A model generated the notes under the pieces. That model worked only from the letters and a program-made list of their open reading frames with translations. It made no database searches and had not been told where the DNA came from. Both the position numbers and the translations under genes were made by a program. This document shows positions 1 to 6,429 of a stretch of 25,214 nt of DNA, in pieces. This stretch comes from an uncultured Lachnospiraceae bacterium (GTDB taxonomy: Bacteria > Bacillota > Clostridia > Lachnospirales > Lachnospiraceae). Position 1 is the first letter of the stretch, and each line of letters starts with the position of its first letter. The stretch is taken from assembly GCA_910586955.1 (NCBI GenBank), contig CAJUMM010000010.1:1-25214 (forward strand). Direction: 5' to 3'.

Positions 1-377
1 AGAAAGTGACAAAAAAGCGCGTAAAGAAAAACGTTGAACGCGGACAGGCACACATTCAGTCCTCTTTTAACAACACGATCGTTACCCTGACGGACGCCGA
101 GGGCAACGCATTGTCATGGGCTAGTGCCGGTGGTCTGGGATTTAGAGGTTCAAGGAAATCTACTCCGTATGCTGCACAGATGGCAGCTGAGACAGCAACC
201 AAGGCGGCGTTAGTACATGGACTTAAGACAGTAGACGTTATGGTAAAGGGTCCGGGTTCCGGCCGTGAGGCAGCTATCCGTGCGCTTCAGGCATGCGGCC
301 TGGAGGTAACAAGTATCCGGGACGTAACTCCGGTACCGCACAACGGATGCCGCCCGCCCAAACGTAGAAGAGTCTAG
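1..377 (+). CDS. rpsK: 30S ribosomal protein uS11 (5' partial)
   Basis: Small-subunit platform protein that lines the mRNA exit region and contacts 16S rRNA. The visible protein has the uS11 core, including the GQAHIQSSFNNTIVTLTD beginning, the GPGSGREAAIRAL loop and the basic C-terminus HNGCRPPKRRRV, which are hallmark family segments. A GTG at 6 could be read as a start, but the codon before it is AAA in the same frame (K-V-T-K-K-R-V). The family normally has a short lysine-rich stretch there, so the true start most likely lies upstream of the window and the gene is cut by its edge. It is followed 31 bases later by rpsD in the usual alpha-operon order. Confidence 0.97.
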   Translation, partial: KVTKKRVKKNVERGQAHIQSSFNNTIVTLTDAEGNALSWASAGGLGFRGSRKSTPYAAQMAAETATKAALVHGLKTVDVMVKGPGSGREAAIRALQACGLEVTSIRDVTPVPHNGCRPPKRRRV

Positions 378-408
378 TGGAAACAGCAGATATAGGAGGA
401 GTAAAGTC

Positions 409-1002
409 ATGGCAGTCAATCGTGTTCCGGTTCTGAAAAGATGTCGTTCCCTTGGTCTGGAGCCGACAGTTTTAGGAATTGATAAAAAATCTACAAGAGA
501 GTTAAAGAGAGCAAACAGAAAGATGTCCGAGTACGGACTGCAGCTTCGGGAGAAGCAGAAAGCAAAATTTATCTATGGCGTTCTGGAGAAACCTTTCCGC
601 AATTATTACGAGAAGGCTGACCGGATGAAAGGCATGACCGGTGAGAACCTGATGATCATGCTGGAGAGCAGACTGGACAACGTAGTGTTCCGTCTGGCAT
701 TCGCCAGGACCAGAAGAGAGGCAAGACAGATTGTGGATCACAAGCATGTGCTGGTAAACGGCAAGCAGGTGAACATTCCCTCTTACCTGGTAAAGGCCGG
801 AGATGTAATCGAAATCAAGGAAAAGTGCAAAGGATCTCAGAGATACAAGGATATCGTGGAGGCTACCGGCGGAAGACTGGTTCCGGAGTGGCTGGAGTCT
901 GATTTAGAGGCATTAAGGGGAACCGTGAAAGAGCTTCCTTCCAGAGATGCTATTGATGTACCGGTAGATGAGATGCTTATCGTCGAGTTGTATTCTAAGT
1001 AA
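409..1002 (+). CDS. rpsD: 30S ribosomal protein uS4
   Basis: Primary 16S rRNA-binding protein that nucleates assembly of the 30S body. The 197-residue length fits the family. The N-terminal part (KRCRSLGLEP...) is followed by the S4 RNA-binding domain, with RLDNVVFRLAFARTRREARQ and the HKHVLVNGKQVNIPSYLVK segment. The zinc-ribbon cysteines of some S4 proteins are absent, giving the Zn-free form. The start is set by AGGAGG about 8 bases upstream. In many bacteria S4 also autoregulates this operon at the translational level; no such site can be judged here because the upstream genes are outside the window. Confidence 0.98.
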   Translation: MAVNRVPVLKRCRSLGLEPTVLGIDKKSTRELKRANRKMSEYGLQLREKQKAKFIYGVLEKPFRNYYEKADRMKGMTGENLMIMLESRLDNVVFRLAFARTRREARQIVDHKHVLVNGKQVNIPSYLVKAGDVIEIKEKCKGSQRYKDIVEATGGRLVPEWLESDLEALRGTVKELPSRDAIDVPVDEMLIVELYSK

Positions 1003-1063
1003 ACCGGAGTATAACACGTAGCATAACGCCACCCAACCCAAACTATGAAGGAGGGGCCTTGTA

Positions 1064-2023
1064 GTGTTCGATTTTAACAAACCGAAAATTGAAATTGCAG
1101 AGATTTCAAATGACAAAAAGTATGGAAAATTTGTTGTTGAGCCGCTGGAGAGAGGTTATGGAACGACACTTGGCAATTCGTTGAGAAGAATCATGCTCTC
1201 TTCCTTACCGGGTGCGGCAGTCAGCCAGGTGAAGATTGAAGGCGTTCTCCATGAGTTCAGTTCGATTCCGGGCGTCAAGGAAGATGTAACTGAGATCATC
1301 ATGAATATCAAGAATCTTGCCATCCGCAATACCAGTGACAGCAGCGAACCCAAAATCGCCTATATTGAGTTTGACGGCGAGGGTGTTGTGACGGCGGCTG
1401 ATATCCAGGCAGATCCGGATATAGAGATTCTGAATCCGGACCTGGTCATTGCCCATTTAAACGGCGGTGCAGACAGCAAACTGTACATGGAACTTACCAT
1501 TACAAAAGGCAGAGGTTATGTGAGCGCAGAGAAGAATAAGAATCCGGATCTTCCTATCGGAGTGATTGCGATTGATTCTATCTATACTCCCGTGGAACGT
1601 GTCAATATGACCGTTCAGGATACGCGTGTCGGCCAGGTGACTGATTTTGATAAGCTGACGTTGGATGTATATACAAATGGTACTTTAGTTCCCGATGAGG
1701 CTGTCAGCCTGGCAGCGAAAGTATTGAGCGAGCATTTGTGCCTGTTCATCGATTTGTCCGAGAATGCCAAGACCGCAGAGGTTATGGTGGAGAAAGAGGA
1801 CAATGAGAAGGAAAAGGTTCTTGAGATGAGCATAGACGAGCTGGAGCTTTCCGTTCGTTCCTTCAACTGTCTCAAGAGAGCAGGCATCAATACGGTAGAA
1901 GAGCTTTGCAACCGGACTTCCGAGGACATGATGAAGGTCCGCAACCTGGGCCGCAAATCCCTGGAAGAAGTCCTAGCAAAACTCAAAGAGCTTGGTTTGC
2001 AACTGAACCCAAGCGACGAGTGA
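1064..2023 (+). CDS. rpoA: DNA-directed RNA polymerase subunit alpha
   Basis: The alpha subunit dimerises to scaffold beta and beta' and contacts promoter UP elements and activators. It has 319 residues. The N-terminal assembly domain covers about 1-230, including the FVVEPLERGYGTTLGNSLRR segment. An acidic linker follows (VEKEDNEKEKVLEM). The C-terminal domain covers about 250-315, with the helix-hairpin-helix DNA-contact motif around NLGRKSLEEVLAKLKELGL. Translation starts at GTG, 1064, with AAGGAGG about 9 bases before it. It lies between rpsD and rplQ as in most Firmicutes. Confidence 0.98.
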   Translation: MFDFNKPKIEIAEISNDKKYGKFVVEPLERGYGTTLGNSLRRIMLSSLPGAAVSQVKIEGVLHEFSSIPGVKEDVTEIIMNIKNLAIRNTSDSSEPKIAYIEFDGEGVVTAADIQADPDIEILNPDLVIAHLNGGADSKLYMELTITKGRGYVSAEKNKNPDLPIGVIAIDSIYTPVERVNMTVQDTRVGQVTDFDKLTLDVYTNGTLVPDEAVSLAAKVLSEHLCLFIDLSENAKTAEVMVEKEDNEKEKVLEMSIDELELSVRSFNCLKRAGINTVEELCNRTSEDMMKVRNLGRKSLEEVLAKLKELGLQLNPSDE

Positions 2024-2101
2024 ATAATTTATGGATAAAAACCCTCCCCAGTAAGACCGAAGAAGCATGGGGATGCGGTTCCACAAATGGAGGAAAGAAA
2101 A

Positions 2102-2638
2102 ATGGCAAAGTATAGAAAACTGAGCAGGACTTCCAGCCAGAGAAAGGCGCTTCTGAGAAATCAGGTGACAGCCCTTCTGAACCATGGAAAGATTGTTACC
2201 ACAGAGGCAAAGGCGAAAGAAGTTCGCAAGATTGCCGAGGGTCTCATTGCCCTTGCGGTCAAAGAGAAGGATAACTACGACACCGTAACCGTAACCGCCA
2301 AGGTTCCCCGCAAGGACAAAGACGGCAAGCGGGTGAAAGAGGTGGTAGACGGCAAGAAAGTTACCGTATTCGACGAGGTGGAGAAGACCATCAAAAAGGA
2401 TCAGCCCTCCAGGCTCCATGCGAGACGCCAGATGCTGAAGGTTCTCTATCCCGTAAAGGATGTTCCGGAGAAGGCGGCCGGAAGAAAGAGAAACACTAAG
2501 AATGTGGATATGGTTGCGAAGCTCTTTGACGAGATTGCGCCCAAGTACGTGAACCGCAACGGCGGTTATACCAGAATTGTAAAGATAGGCCAGCGCAAAG
2601 GCGACGCGGCCATGGAAGTTCTTTTGGAGCTTGTATAA
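2102..2638 (+). CDS. rplQ: 50S ribosomal protein bL17, long form
   Basis: Large-subunit protein near the peptide exit tunnel. The family core is clear: MAKYRKLSRTSSQRKALLRN at the N-terminus, LHARRQ in the middle and GGYTRIVKIGQRKGDAA at the C-terminus. The length is 178 residues, against about 120-127 in Bacillus subtilis and E. coli. The excess is mainly a charged insert at roughly residues 57-104 between the first helix pair and LHARRQ. A longer reading from 2087 is possible, but GGAGG at 2088-2092 sits 9 bases before the ATG at 2102, which fixes this start. Last gene of the operon; a terminator follows within 12 bases. Confidence 0.97.
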   Translation: MAKYRKLSRTSSQRKALLRNQVTALLNHGKIVTTEAKAKEVRKIAEGLIALAVKEKDNYDTVTVTAKVPRKDKDGKRVKEVVDGKKVTVFDEVEKTIKKDQPSRLHARRQMLKVLYPVKDVPEKAAGRKRNTKNVDMVAKLFDEIAPKYVNRNGGYTRIVKIGQRKGDAAMEVLLELV

Positions 2639-2649
2639 AGGTTTGAAAC

Positions 2650-2683
2650 AAAAAGGGACGGTCCTGACAGACGGTCCCTTTTT
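2650..2683 (+). terminator. Rho-independent terminator of the alpha operon
   Basis: AAAAAGGGAC at 2650-2659 pairs with GTCCCTTTTT at 2674-2683. An additional GTC/GAC pairing inside the loop extends the stem, and the descending arm ends in a run of five T. The A run upstream could let it also work in the opposite direction, but no minus-strand gene ends here. Confidence 0.93.
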
Positions 2684-2710
2684 CATATCCGGAAACAAGG
2701 GAAAACACTC

Positions 2711-2739
2711 TTGCACTTCACAGTATGAAATAGTAAAAT
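2711..2739 (+). promoter_or_regulatory. Probable sigma-A promoter of the aminotransferase gene
   Basis: TTGCAC at 2711-2716 and TAAAAT at 2734-2739 are separated by 17 bases, each close to consensus. The site lies just after the rplQ terminator and 37 bases before the next start codon. Confidence 0.7.
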
Positions 2740-2775
2740 AAAAAAGACATTAGAGAACAGAGGAGGCACAGATTT

Positions 2776-3957
2776 ATGATCTCAGAGGCGTGCTATGAGC
2801 TTGGCAGCAAAAGCTCCGTTATCCGGGAGATTTTTGCTTTTGGATTAAAGCGGAAAGAGGAGATAGGGGCGGACAATGTTTATGATTTCAGCCTGGGAAA
2901 TCCCAGCATTCCGGCGCCGGCTTCCGTGAGGAAAGCCATTCTGGAGCTTCTTGAGAGACCGGCAGAGGAATTGCACGCCTATTCTCCGGCTTCCGGGGAC
3001 GGAAAGGTGCGCAAGGTAATTGCAGAGTCCCTGAACCGCAGATTTGGGGAATCTTTCACGGCGGAACATATTTTTATGACCTGCGGAGCTGCCGCATCTT
3101 TAAACATTTGTATCAAAGCCCTTGTCAATCCCGGGGATGAGGTGATTGTGTTTGCTCCCTTTTTTCCGGAATACAGGTGCTGGGTGGAAGCGGCCGGAGC
3201 AAAGCTTCAGGTGGTGCAGCCCCGGCTTTCGGATTTCCGGATAGATTTTCATGCCTTGGAAGAGCTTTTGGGTCCGAAGACCAAAGCGGTGATTGTGAAC
3301 AGTCCCAACAATCCATCCGGCGTCGTGTATCCGCCGGAGGATATCCGGAGACTTGCAGATCTGCTGAAGGAGAAATCCGGGGAATACGGCGCACCCATTT
3401 ACCTGATTGCAGACGAGCCCTACCGGGAAATCGTGTATGACGGGACAGAAGTGCCCTATTTGACCCGTTATTACCGAGATACGCTGGTATGCTATTCCTA
3501 CAGCAAGTCCCTGTCCCTGCCGGGAGAACGCATCGGTTATATTGTGATTCCCGGGAGGCTCACCGAGTACGGGCGGGTGTCTCCTGCCATTGCGGGAGCC
3601 GCCCGGGTGCTGGGTTTTGTCTGTGCGCCTGTGCTGTTCCAGCAGGTGGCAGCCATGTGCGTGGAGGATACGGGAGATATCTCCGCTTATAAGAAAAACC
3701 GGGATCTTTTAGTGAAGGGACTTTCGGAGATCGGATACAGCTGCATTGCGCCCCAGGGGGCATTCTATCTCTTTATGAAGGCTCTGGAACCGGATGCCTG
3801 CGCATTCTGTGAACGGGCGAAAAAGTACGACCTGCTTCTGGTTCCCAGTGATGACTTCGGCTGTCCGGGATATGTGAGAATTGCCTATTGTGTGGCCGAA
3901 AAGACCATTGTAAATTCCATGCCAGCCTTCCAAAGGCTGATGGAGGAATACCGGTAA
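2776..3957 (+). CDS. PLP-dependent class I/II aminotransferase
   Basis: Fold-type I aminotransferase of the aspartate-aminotransferase-like group; it transfers an amino group between an amino acid and a 2-oxo acid in the cytoplasm. The 393-residue protein shows the N-terminal substrate segment DFSLGNPSIPAP, the NSPNNPSG motif (cofactor-contacting Asn near 179), IADEPY (Asp213, pyridine nitrogen) and SYSKSLSLPGERIGY with the Schiff-base lysine at 244. The start follows AGGAGG with a 10-base spacer. It has its own promoter and no tight link to its neighbours; nothing ties it to the sugar locus downstream except orientation. Substrate cannot be told from sequence; Asp, Ala or aromatic specificities are all possible. 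Confidence 0.9.
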   Translation: MISEACYELGSKSSVIREIFAFGLKRKEEIGADNVYDFSLGNPSIPAPASVRKAILELLERPAEELHAYSPASGDGKVRKVIAESLNRRFGESFTAEHIFMTCGAAASLNICIKALVNPGDEVIVFAPFFPEYRCWVEAAGAKLQVVQPRLSDFRIDFHALEELLGPKTKAVIVNSPNNPSGVVYPPEDIRRLADLLKEKSGEYGAPIYLIADEPYREIVYDGTEVPYLTRYYRDTLVCYSYSKSLSLPGERIGYIVIPGRLTEYGRVSPAIAGAARVLGFVCAPVLFQQVAAMCVEDTGDISAYKKNRDLLVKGLSEIGYSCIAPQGAFYLFMKALEPDACAFCERAKKYDLLLVPSDDFGCPGYVRIAYCVAEKTIVNSMPAFQRLMEEYR

Positions 3958-3983
3958 ACTCCAAAAAATTTAAAAATCCGGTA

Positions 3984-4012
3984 TTGACAATCCTTAAAAG
4001 ATTTAATATCAT
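3984..4012 (+). promoter_or_regulatory. Probable sigma-A promoter upstream of the SDH-like gene
   Basis: TTGACA at 3984-3989 is a perfect -35 box. TATCAT at 4007-4012 is a -10 box with one mismatch, after a 17-base spacer. The expected start of transcription is about 4019, 40 bases before the gene start. A weak match to the locus-wide palindrome (ATGTCATAACAA, 4014-4025) sits directly after the -10 box. Confidence 0.75.
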
Positions 4013-4058
4013 TATGTCATAACAAAGGTACGTAAAAACATAGTGAGGAATGAGGAAT

Positions 4059-4994
4059 ATGTCAAATTACGAGAAAGCAACACAGCCAACGATTTATTTT
4101 ATTGGAGTTACCACAGGCAGCTCTTCCATTATGAAGGTGTTTCCCAGATGGGCCCAGGCCTTGGGGCTCAAGGATGCAGTGATCAAGGGAATTGATTTCA
4201 AGCCCCACTCGGATCCGGAGGCTTACCGGGAGGCGGTGACGTTTATTAAGGAAGATCCCCTCTCTTTGGGCGCTCTGGTGACCACCCACAAGATCGATCT
4301 CTACAACAGCTGCAAGGATTTGTTCGACTACATCGATCCCTTTGCGGGAGAACTGGGGGAGATTTCCTGCATTTCTAAGAGAGACGGACAGTACCGGGCT
4401 CATGCAAAGGATCCCATATCCAGCGGACTGGCCCTGGAGGCCTTCGTGCCGGAAAATTATTGGAAGGATCACGGCGGAGAGGTACTTCTTCTGGGAGCCG
4501 GCGGAGCCTCCCTGGCCATGTCCGTGTATTTCACCCAGGAGAAATTTGGGGAAAATGTACCCAAGCGGATTATCATTGCCAACCGCAGCCTTCCCAGGCT
4601 TGAGGAGGCCAGAAGAATTCTGGAAGGACGGAACAAACGGGTTTCCTTTGAATTTATACATAATCCCACCCCGGACAGGAATGATGCCACGCTGGCTTCC
4701 CTGCCTCCCTATTCCCTGGTGGTAAATGCCACGGGCCTAGGAAAGGACGGGCCGGGAAGCCCTCTCACCGACGCCTGCAGTTTTCCAGAAAACAGCCTGG
4801 TGTGGGAGATTAATTACCGGGGGGATCTGGTATTTAAAGCTCAGGCCCAGGCCCAGAGAGGGGATAAGAACCTTTTTATTGAGGATGGGTGGACTTATTT
4901 TATTCACGGATGGACCCAGGTGGTTTCGGAGGTATTTCAGGTGCCCATTGAAGGAGAGGTGCTGGAGAACTTAAGCAGAATCGCCAAAGGATAA
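4059..4994 (+). CDS. Shikimate-dehydrogenase-fold oxidoreductase, not typical AroE
   Basis: An NAD(P)-dependent oxidoreductase with the shikimate dehydrogenase two-domain architecture. Numbered from ATG 4059, the catalytic-type lysine is kept in VTTHK (Lys78) and the aspartate in AKDP (Asp118). The Rossmann GAGGA lies at 146-150, followed by ANRS, a motif usual in NADP-using members, and NATGLG. The Asn of the shikimate-binding GAVNT segment is replaced (GEISC), and the N-terminal HSxSP motif is altered to GSSSIM. Substrate is therefore probably not shikimate. An ATG at 4050 is also in frame, but GAGGAA at 4045-4050 is correctly spaced only for 4059. It precedes a lactonase gene, suggesting a role in sugar or polyol oxidation; that role is inferred. 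Confidence 0.8.
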   Translation: MSNYEKATQPTIYFIGVTTGSSSIMKVFPRWAQALGLKDAVIKGIDFKPHSDPEAYREAVTFIKEDPLSLGALVTTHKIDLYNSCKDLFDYIDPFAGELGEISCISKRDGQYRAHAKDPISSGLALEAFVPENYWKDHGGEVLLLGAGGASLAMSVYFTQEKFGENVPKRIIIANRSLPRLEEARRILEGRNKRVSFEFIHNPTPDRNDATLASLPPYSLVVNATGLGKDGPGSPLTDACSFPENSLVWEINYRGDLVFKAQAQAQRGDKNLFIEDGWTYFIHGWTQVVSEVFQVPIEGEVLENLSRIAKG

Positions 4995-5004
4995 GCGGGC
5001 GGAT

Positions 5005-5118
5005 GCGGAATTTTAAACAGCATCAGCCCGTACAAAGCCCAGAAGGAATTATGGCCGCATATTTATGCGGGCGGAATTCCTTCTAGTAAAGGGGCTTTGG
5101 AAGGGCAGATGCGGAACT
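5005..5118 (+). ncRNA. Structured intergenic repeat, copy A
   Basis: It begins with GCGGAATT (5005-5012) and AACAGC, then three stacked stems. P1 is GCATCAGCCC 5020-5029 with GGGCAGATGC 5103-5112 (one A/A mismatch). P2 is AAAGCCC 5034-5040 with GGGCTTT 5092-5098. P3 is AGAAGGAATT 5041-5050 with AATTCCTTCT 5075-5084, capped by CCGCAT/ATGCGG. Conserved loop sequences are GTAC and GGAA between P1 and P2, and AGTAAAG on the 3' side between P2 and P3. It ends in GCGGAACT (5111-5118), 30 bases before the Shine-Dalgarno of the lactonase gene. It is not a classic terminator: no T run follows. Function is unknown; it could be a cis-regulatory RNA, an mRNA processing or stability element, or a dispersed genomic repeat. 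Confidence 0.75.
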
Positions 5119-5149
5119 GGAATAAGAACTGGAATAAGAACTGGAATAG
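5114..5149 (+). repeat. Three tandem 12-bp repeats before the SMP-30 gene
   Basis: The unit GAACTGGAATAA occurs at 5114-5125 and 5126-5137, and as GAACTGGAATAG at 5138-5149. The first unit overlaps the conserved GCGGAACT end of copy A, and the last runs into the AGGAGG ribosome binding site (5148-5153). It looks like slippage expansion of the element's 3' flank. Confidence 0.85.
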
Positions 5150-5162
5150 GAGGATGTAAATT

Positions 5163-6155
5163 ATGCAGAAATCAGAACTTTTTACTCTTTTGCCGGAAAA
5201 CCTGGCTTCCACGCCGGACGGCATGGCGATTCACAAGAGCGGGGAGCTTGTTCTCTCCTGCCCGAATTTTGCGGATCTCTCCATGCCGAGCTGTGTGCTG
5301 CGGATAGACAGGGACCGGAATATCCGGAAGTGGTTTGATGTGCCCAAAAACCCCTACACCGGGGAGGCACGGGCCATGGGGATTGAATTTGGGCCCGACG
5401 GGGATTTGTATATGGTAGACAATCCGGGCTGGACCGGCCGGCCGGAGCTTGTCTATACGGGCCGCATTCTCCGCCTCCGCTTAAGCGAGGAGGGCGTAGA
5501 GAAGTGTACCGTAGTAGCGGATAATATGGAGCATCCTAACGGAATCCGCATCTGGGGAAATTTTATGTATGTCACTCAGAGCTGCATGGAACGCCAGAAG
5601 ACCGAGAGCGGGAAGCTCATGAGCTGTGTGTACCGTTTCCCCCTGGATGCGGAGGGAATCCACTGTACCAATACCCTGGCGGATCCGGATATTTTACTGA
5701 CCTTTATTACGGAAAATCCCAAATGCCAGTACGGTGTAGACGGTATTGTCTTTGACAGGGAAGGAAATCTGTATATCGGCAACTTTGGTGACGGAGCAGT
5801 TCACAAGATTACGTTCTATGAAGACGGACGGGTAAAGGAAAACCGGATCTGGGCAAAAGATCCGGAGAATCTCAAATCCACAGACGGCATGACGATTGAC
5901 AGATTCGGCAATATTTATGTAGCGGATTTCTCTGCCAATGCTATTGCCCGGATTGCTCCGGACGGAACGGTACGGCGTATGGCCTGTTCTCCGGACACGG
6001 ACGGCTTTCATGGAGAGCTGGATCAGCCGGGAGAACCCATTGTCTGGAATGATAAAATTATCGTATCCTGTTTTGATCTGGTGACGGATGAGGATAAGGT
6101 CAATACGGCCCATGAGCTTCCGGCGACGATGGCTATGCTGGACATTGAACCGTGA
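5163..6155 (+). CDS. SMP-30/gluconolactonase-family protein
   Basis: Six-bladed beta-propeller of the SMP-30/gluconolactonase/luciferin-regenerating family. Known members are Ca- or Zn-dependent lactonases that open aldonolactones to aldonic acids. The 330 residues contain repeated blade motifs such as GPDGDLYMVDNPG, HPNGIRIWG, DREGNLYIGNFGDGAV and DGMTIDRFGNIYVADFSANAI, which carry the Asn/Asp residues typical of the metal site. No signal peptide, so cytoplasmic. AGGAGG at 5148-5153 is 9 bases from the ATG. It lies downstream of the SDH-like gene with structured copy A between them; a dehydrogenase producing a lactone and a lactonase opening it would be a natural pair (inference). Confidence 0.85.
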   Translation: MQKSELFTLLPENLASTPDGMAIHKSGELVLSCPNFADLSMPSCVLRIDRDRNIRKWFDVPKNPYTGEARAMGIEFGPDGDLYMVDNPGWTGRPELVYTGRILRLRLSEEGVEKCTVVADNMEHPNGIRIWGNFMYVTQSCMERQKTESGKLMSCVYRFPLDAEGIHCTNTLADPDILLTFITENPKCQYGVDGIVFDREGNLYIGNFGDGAVHKITFYEDGRVKENRIWAKDPENLKSTDGMTIDRFGNIYVADFSANAIARIAPDGTVRRMACSPDTDGFHGELDQPGEPIVWNDKIIVSCFDLVTDEDKVNTAHELPATMAMLDIEP

Positions 6156-6176
6156 CAGGACGTATTGCATAATTTG

Positions 6177-6217
6177 CCCTCCACATATTTGTGCACTTTA
6201 GACAAATATGTGGAGGG
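6177..6217. repeat. Perfect 16-bp inverted repeat upstream of the ABC-operon promoter
   Basis: The arms are 6177-6192 (starting CCCTCCACAT) and 6202-6217 (ending ATGTGGAGGG), a perfect 16-bp match with a 9-base loop. It follows the lactonase stop codon by 21 bases and ends 14 bases before the -35 box at 6232. Neither strand has a T run after the hairpin, so it is not a standard intrinsic terminator. It may be a 3' end protecting stem, an atypical terminator or a regulator-binding dyad. Confidence 0.8.
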
Positions 6218-6231
6218 AAGAAAAAATATAC

Positions 6232-6259
6232 TTGACATTTTTTGCAGATGTGGTATATT
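6232..6259 (+). promoter_or_regulatory. Sigma-A promoter of the sugar ABC transporter operon
   Basis: TTGACA at 6232-6237 is a perfect -35 box. TATATT at 6254-6259 has an extended -10 TGG directly before it, with a 16-base spacer. The expected transcription start near 6266 leaves a leader of about 160 bases before the lipoprotein gene. Confidence 0.85.
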
Positions 6260-6266
6260 CGTCTTA

Positions 6267-6290
6267 GATACAATGTTACTACATAGTATC
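6267..6290. promoter_or_regulatory. Candidate operator, site 1 (ABC operon)
   Basis: Dyad GATAC-N-ATGT-TACT-ACAT-N-GTATC: 18 of 24 positions are symmetric. The core AATGTTACTACATAG recurs with one change upstream of the dehydrogenase operon (15235-15249), and ATGT-N4-ACAT also occurs at the kinase promoter. The position over the expected transcription start suits repression by a dimeric regulator. The GntR protein encoded at 12643 is the nearest candidate (inference). Confidence 0.7.
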
Positions 6291-6360
6291 AATGCAATAA
6301 AACAAGAAAGAATCCAAAGAGAGAACAAAATCAGTTCAGAGAGCTGTTTTGTAAGGGAAA

Positions 6361-6382
6361 GCTGCCGAAGCTGTTTCGCAGC
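6361..6382 (+). other. Hairpin in the ABC-operon leader
   Basis: GCTG 6361-6364 and CGAA 6366-6369 pair with TTCG 6375-6378 and CAGC 6379-6382 around a GCTGT loop, with one bulged C. It is followed by AGTTTTC, too poor in T for a confident attenuator. The rest of the leader is A-rich, with no structure I can support. Confidence 0.4.
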
Positions 6383-6429
6383 AGTTTTCAGAGAAGAATC
6401 AAAAAATTATATCACAGGAGGAAATGAAC

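Noticed and set aside
2040..2078. Short complementary stretches (CCCCA/TGGGG, ACCG/CGGT) between rpoA and rplQ
   Set aside because: Short and loosely spaced, and they share none of the conserved loop sequences of the repeat family; within chance expectation.
5020..5112. Reading structured copy A as an ordinary intrinsic terminator
   Set aside because: There is no T run after any stem, the fold has conserved internal loops, and the downstream gene has no obvious promoter of its own after it.
5154..5159. Start-stop ATG-TAA directly after the AGGAGG before the lactonase gene
   Set aside because: It touches the Shine-Dalgarno with no spacer, so it is unlikely to be used; the ATG at 5163 has normal spacing.
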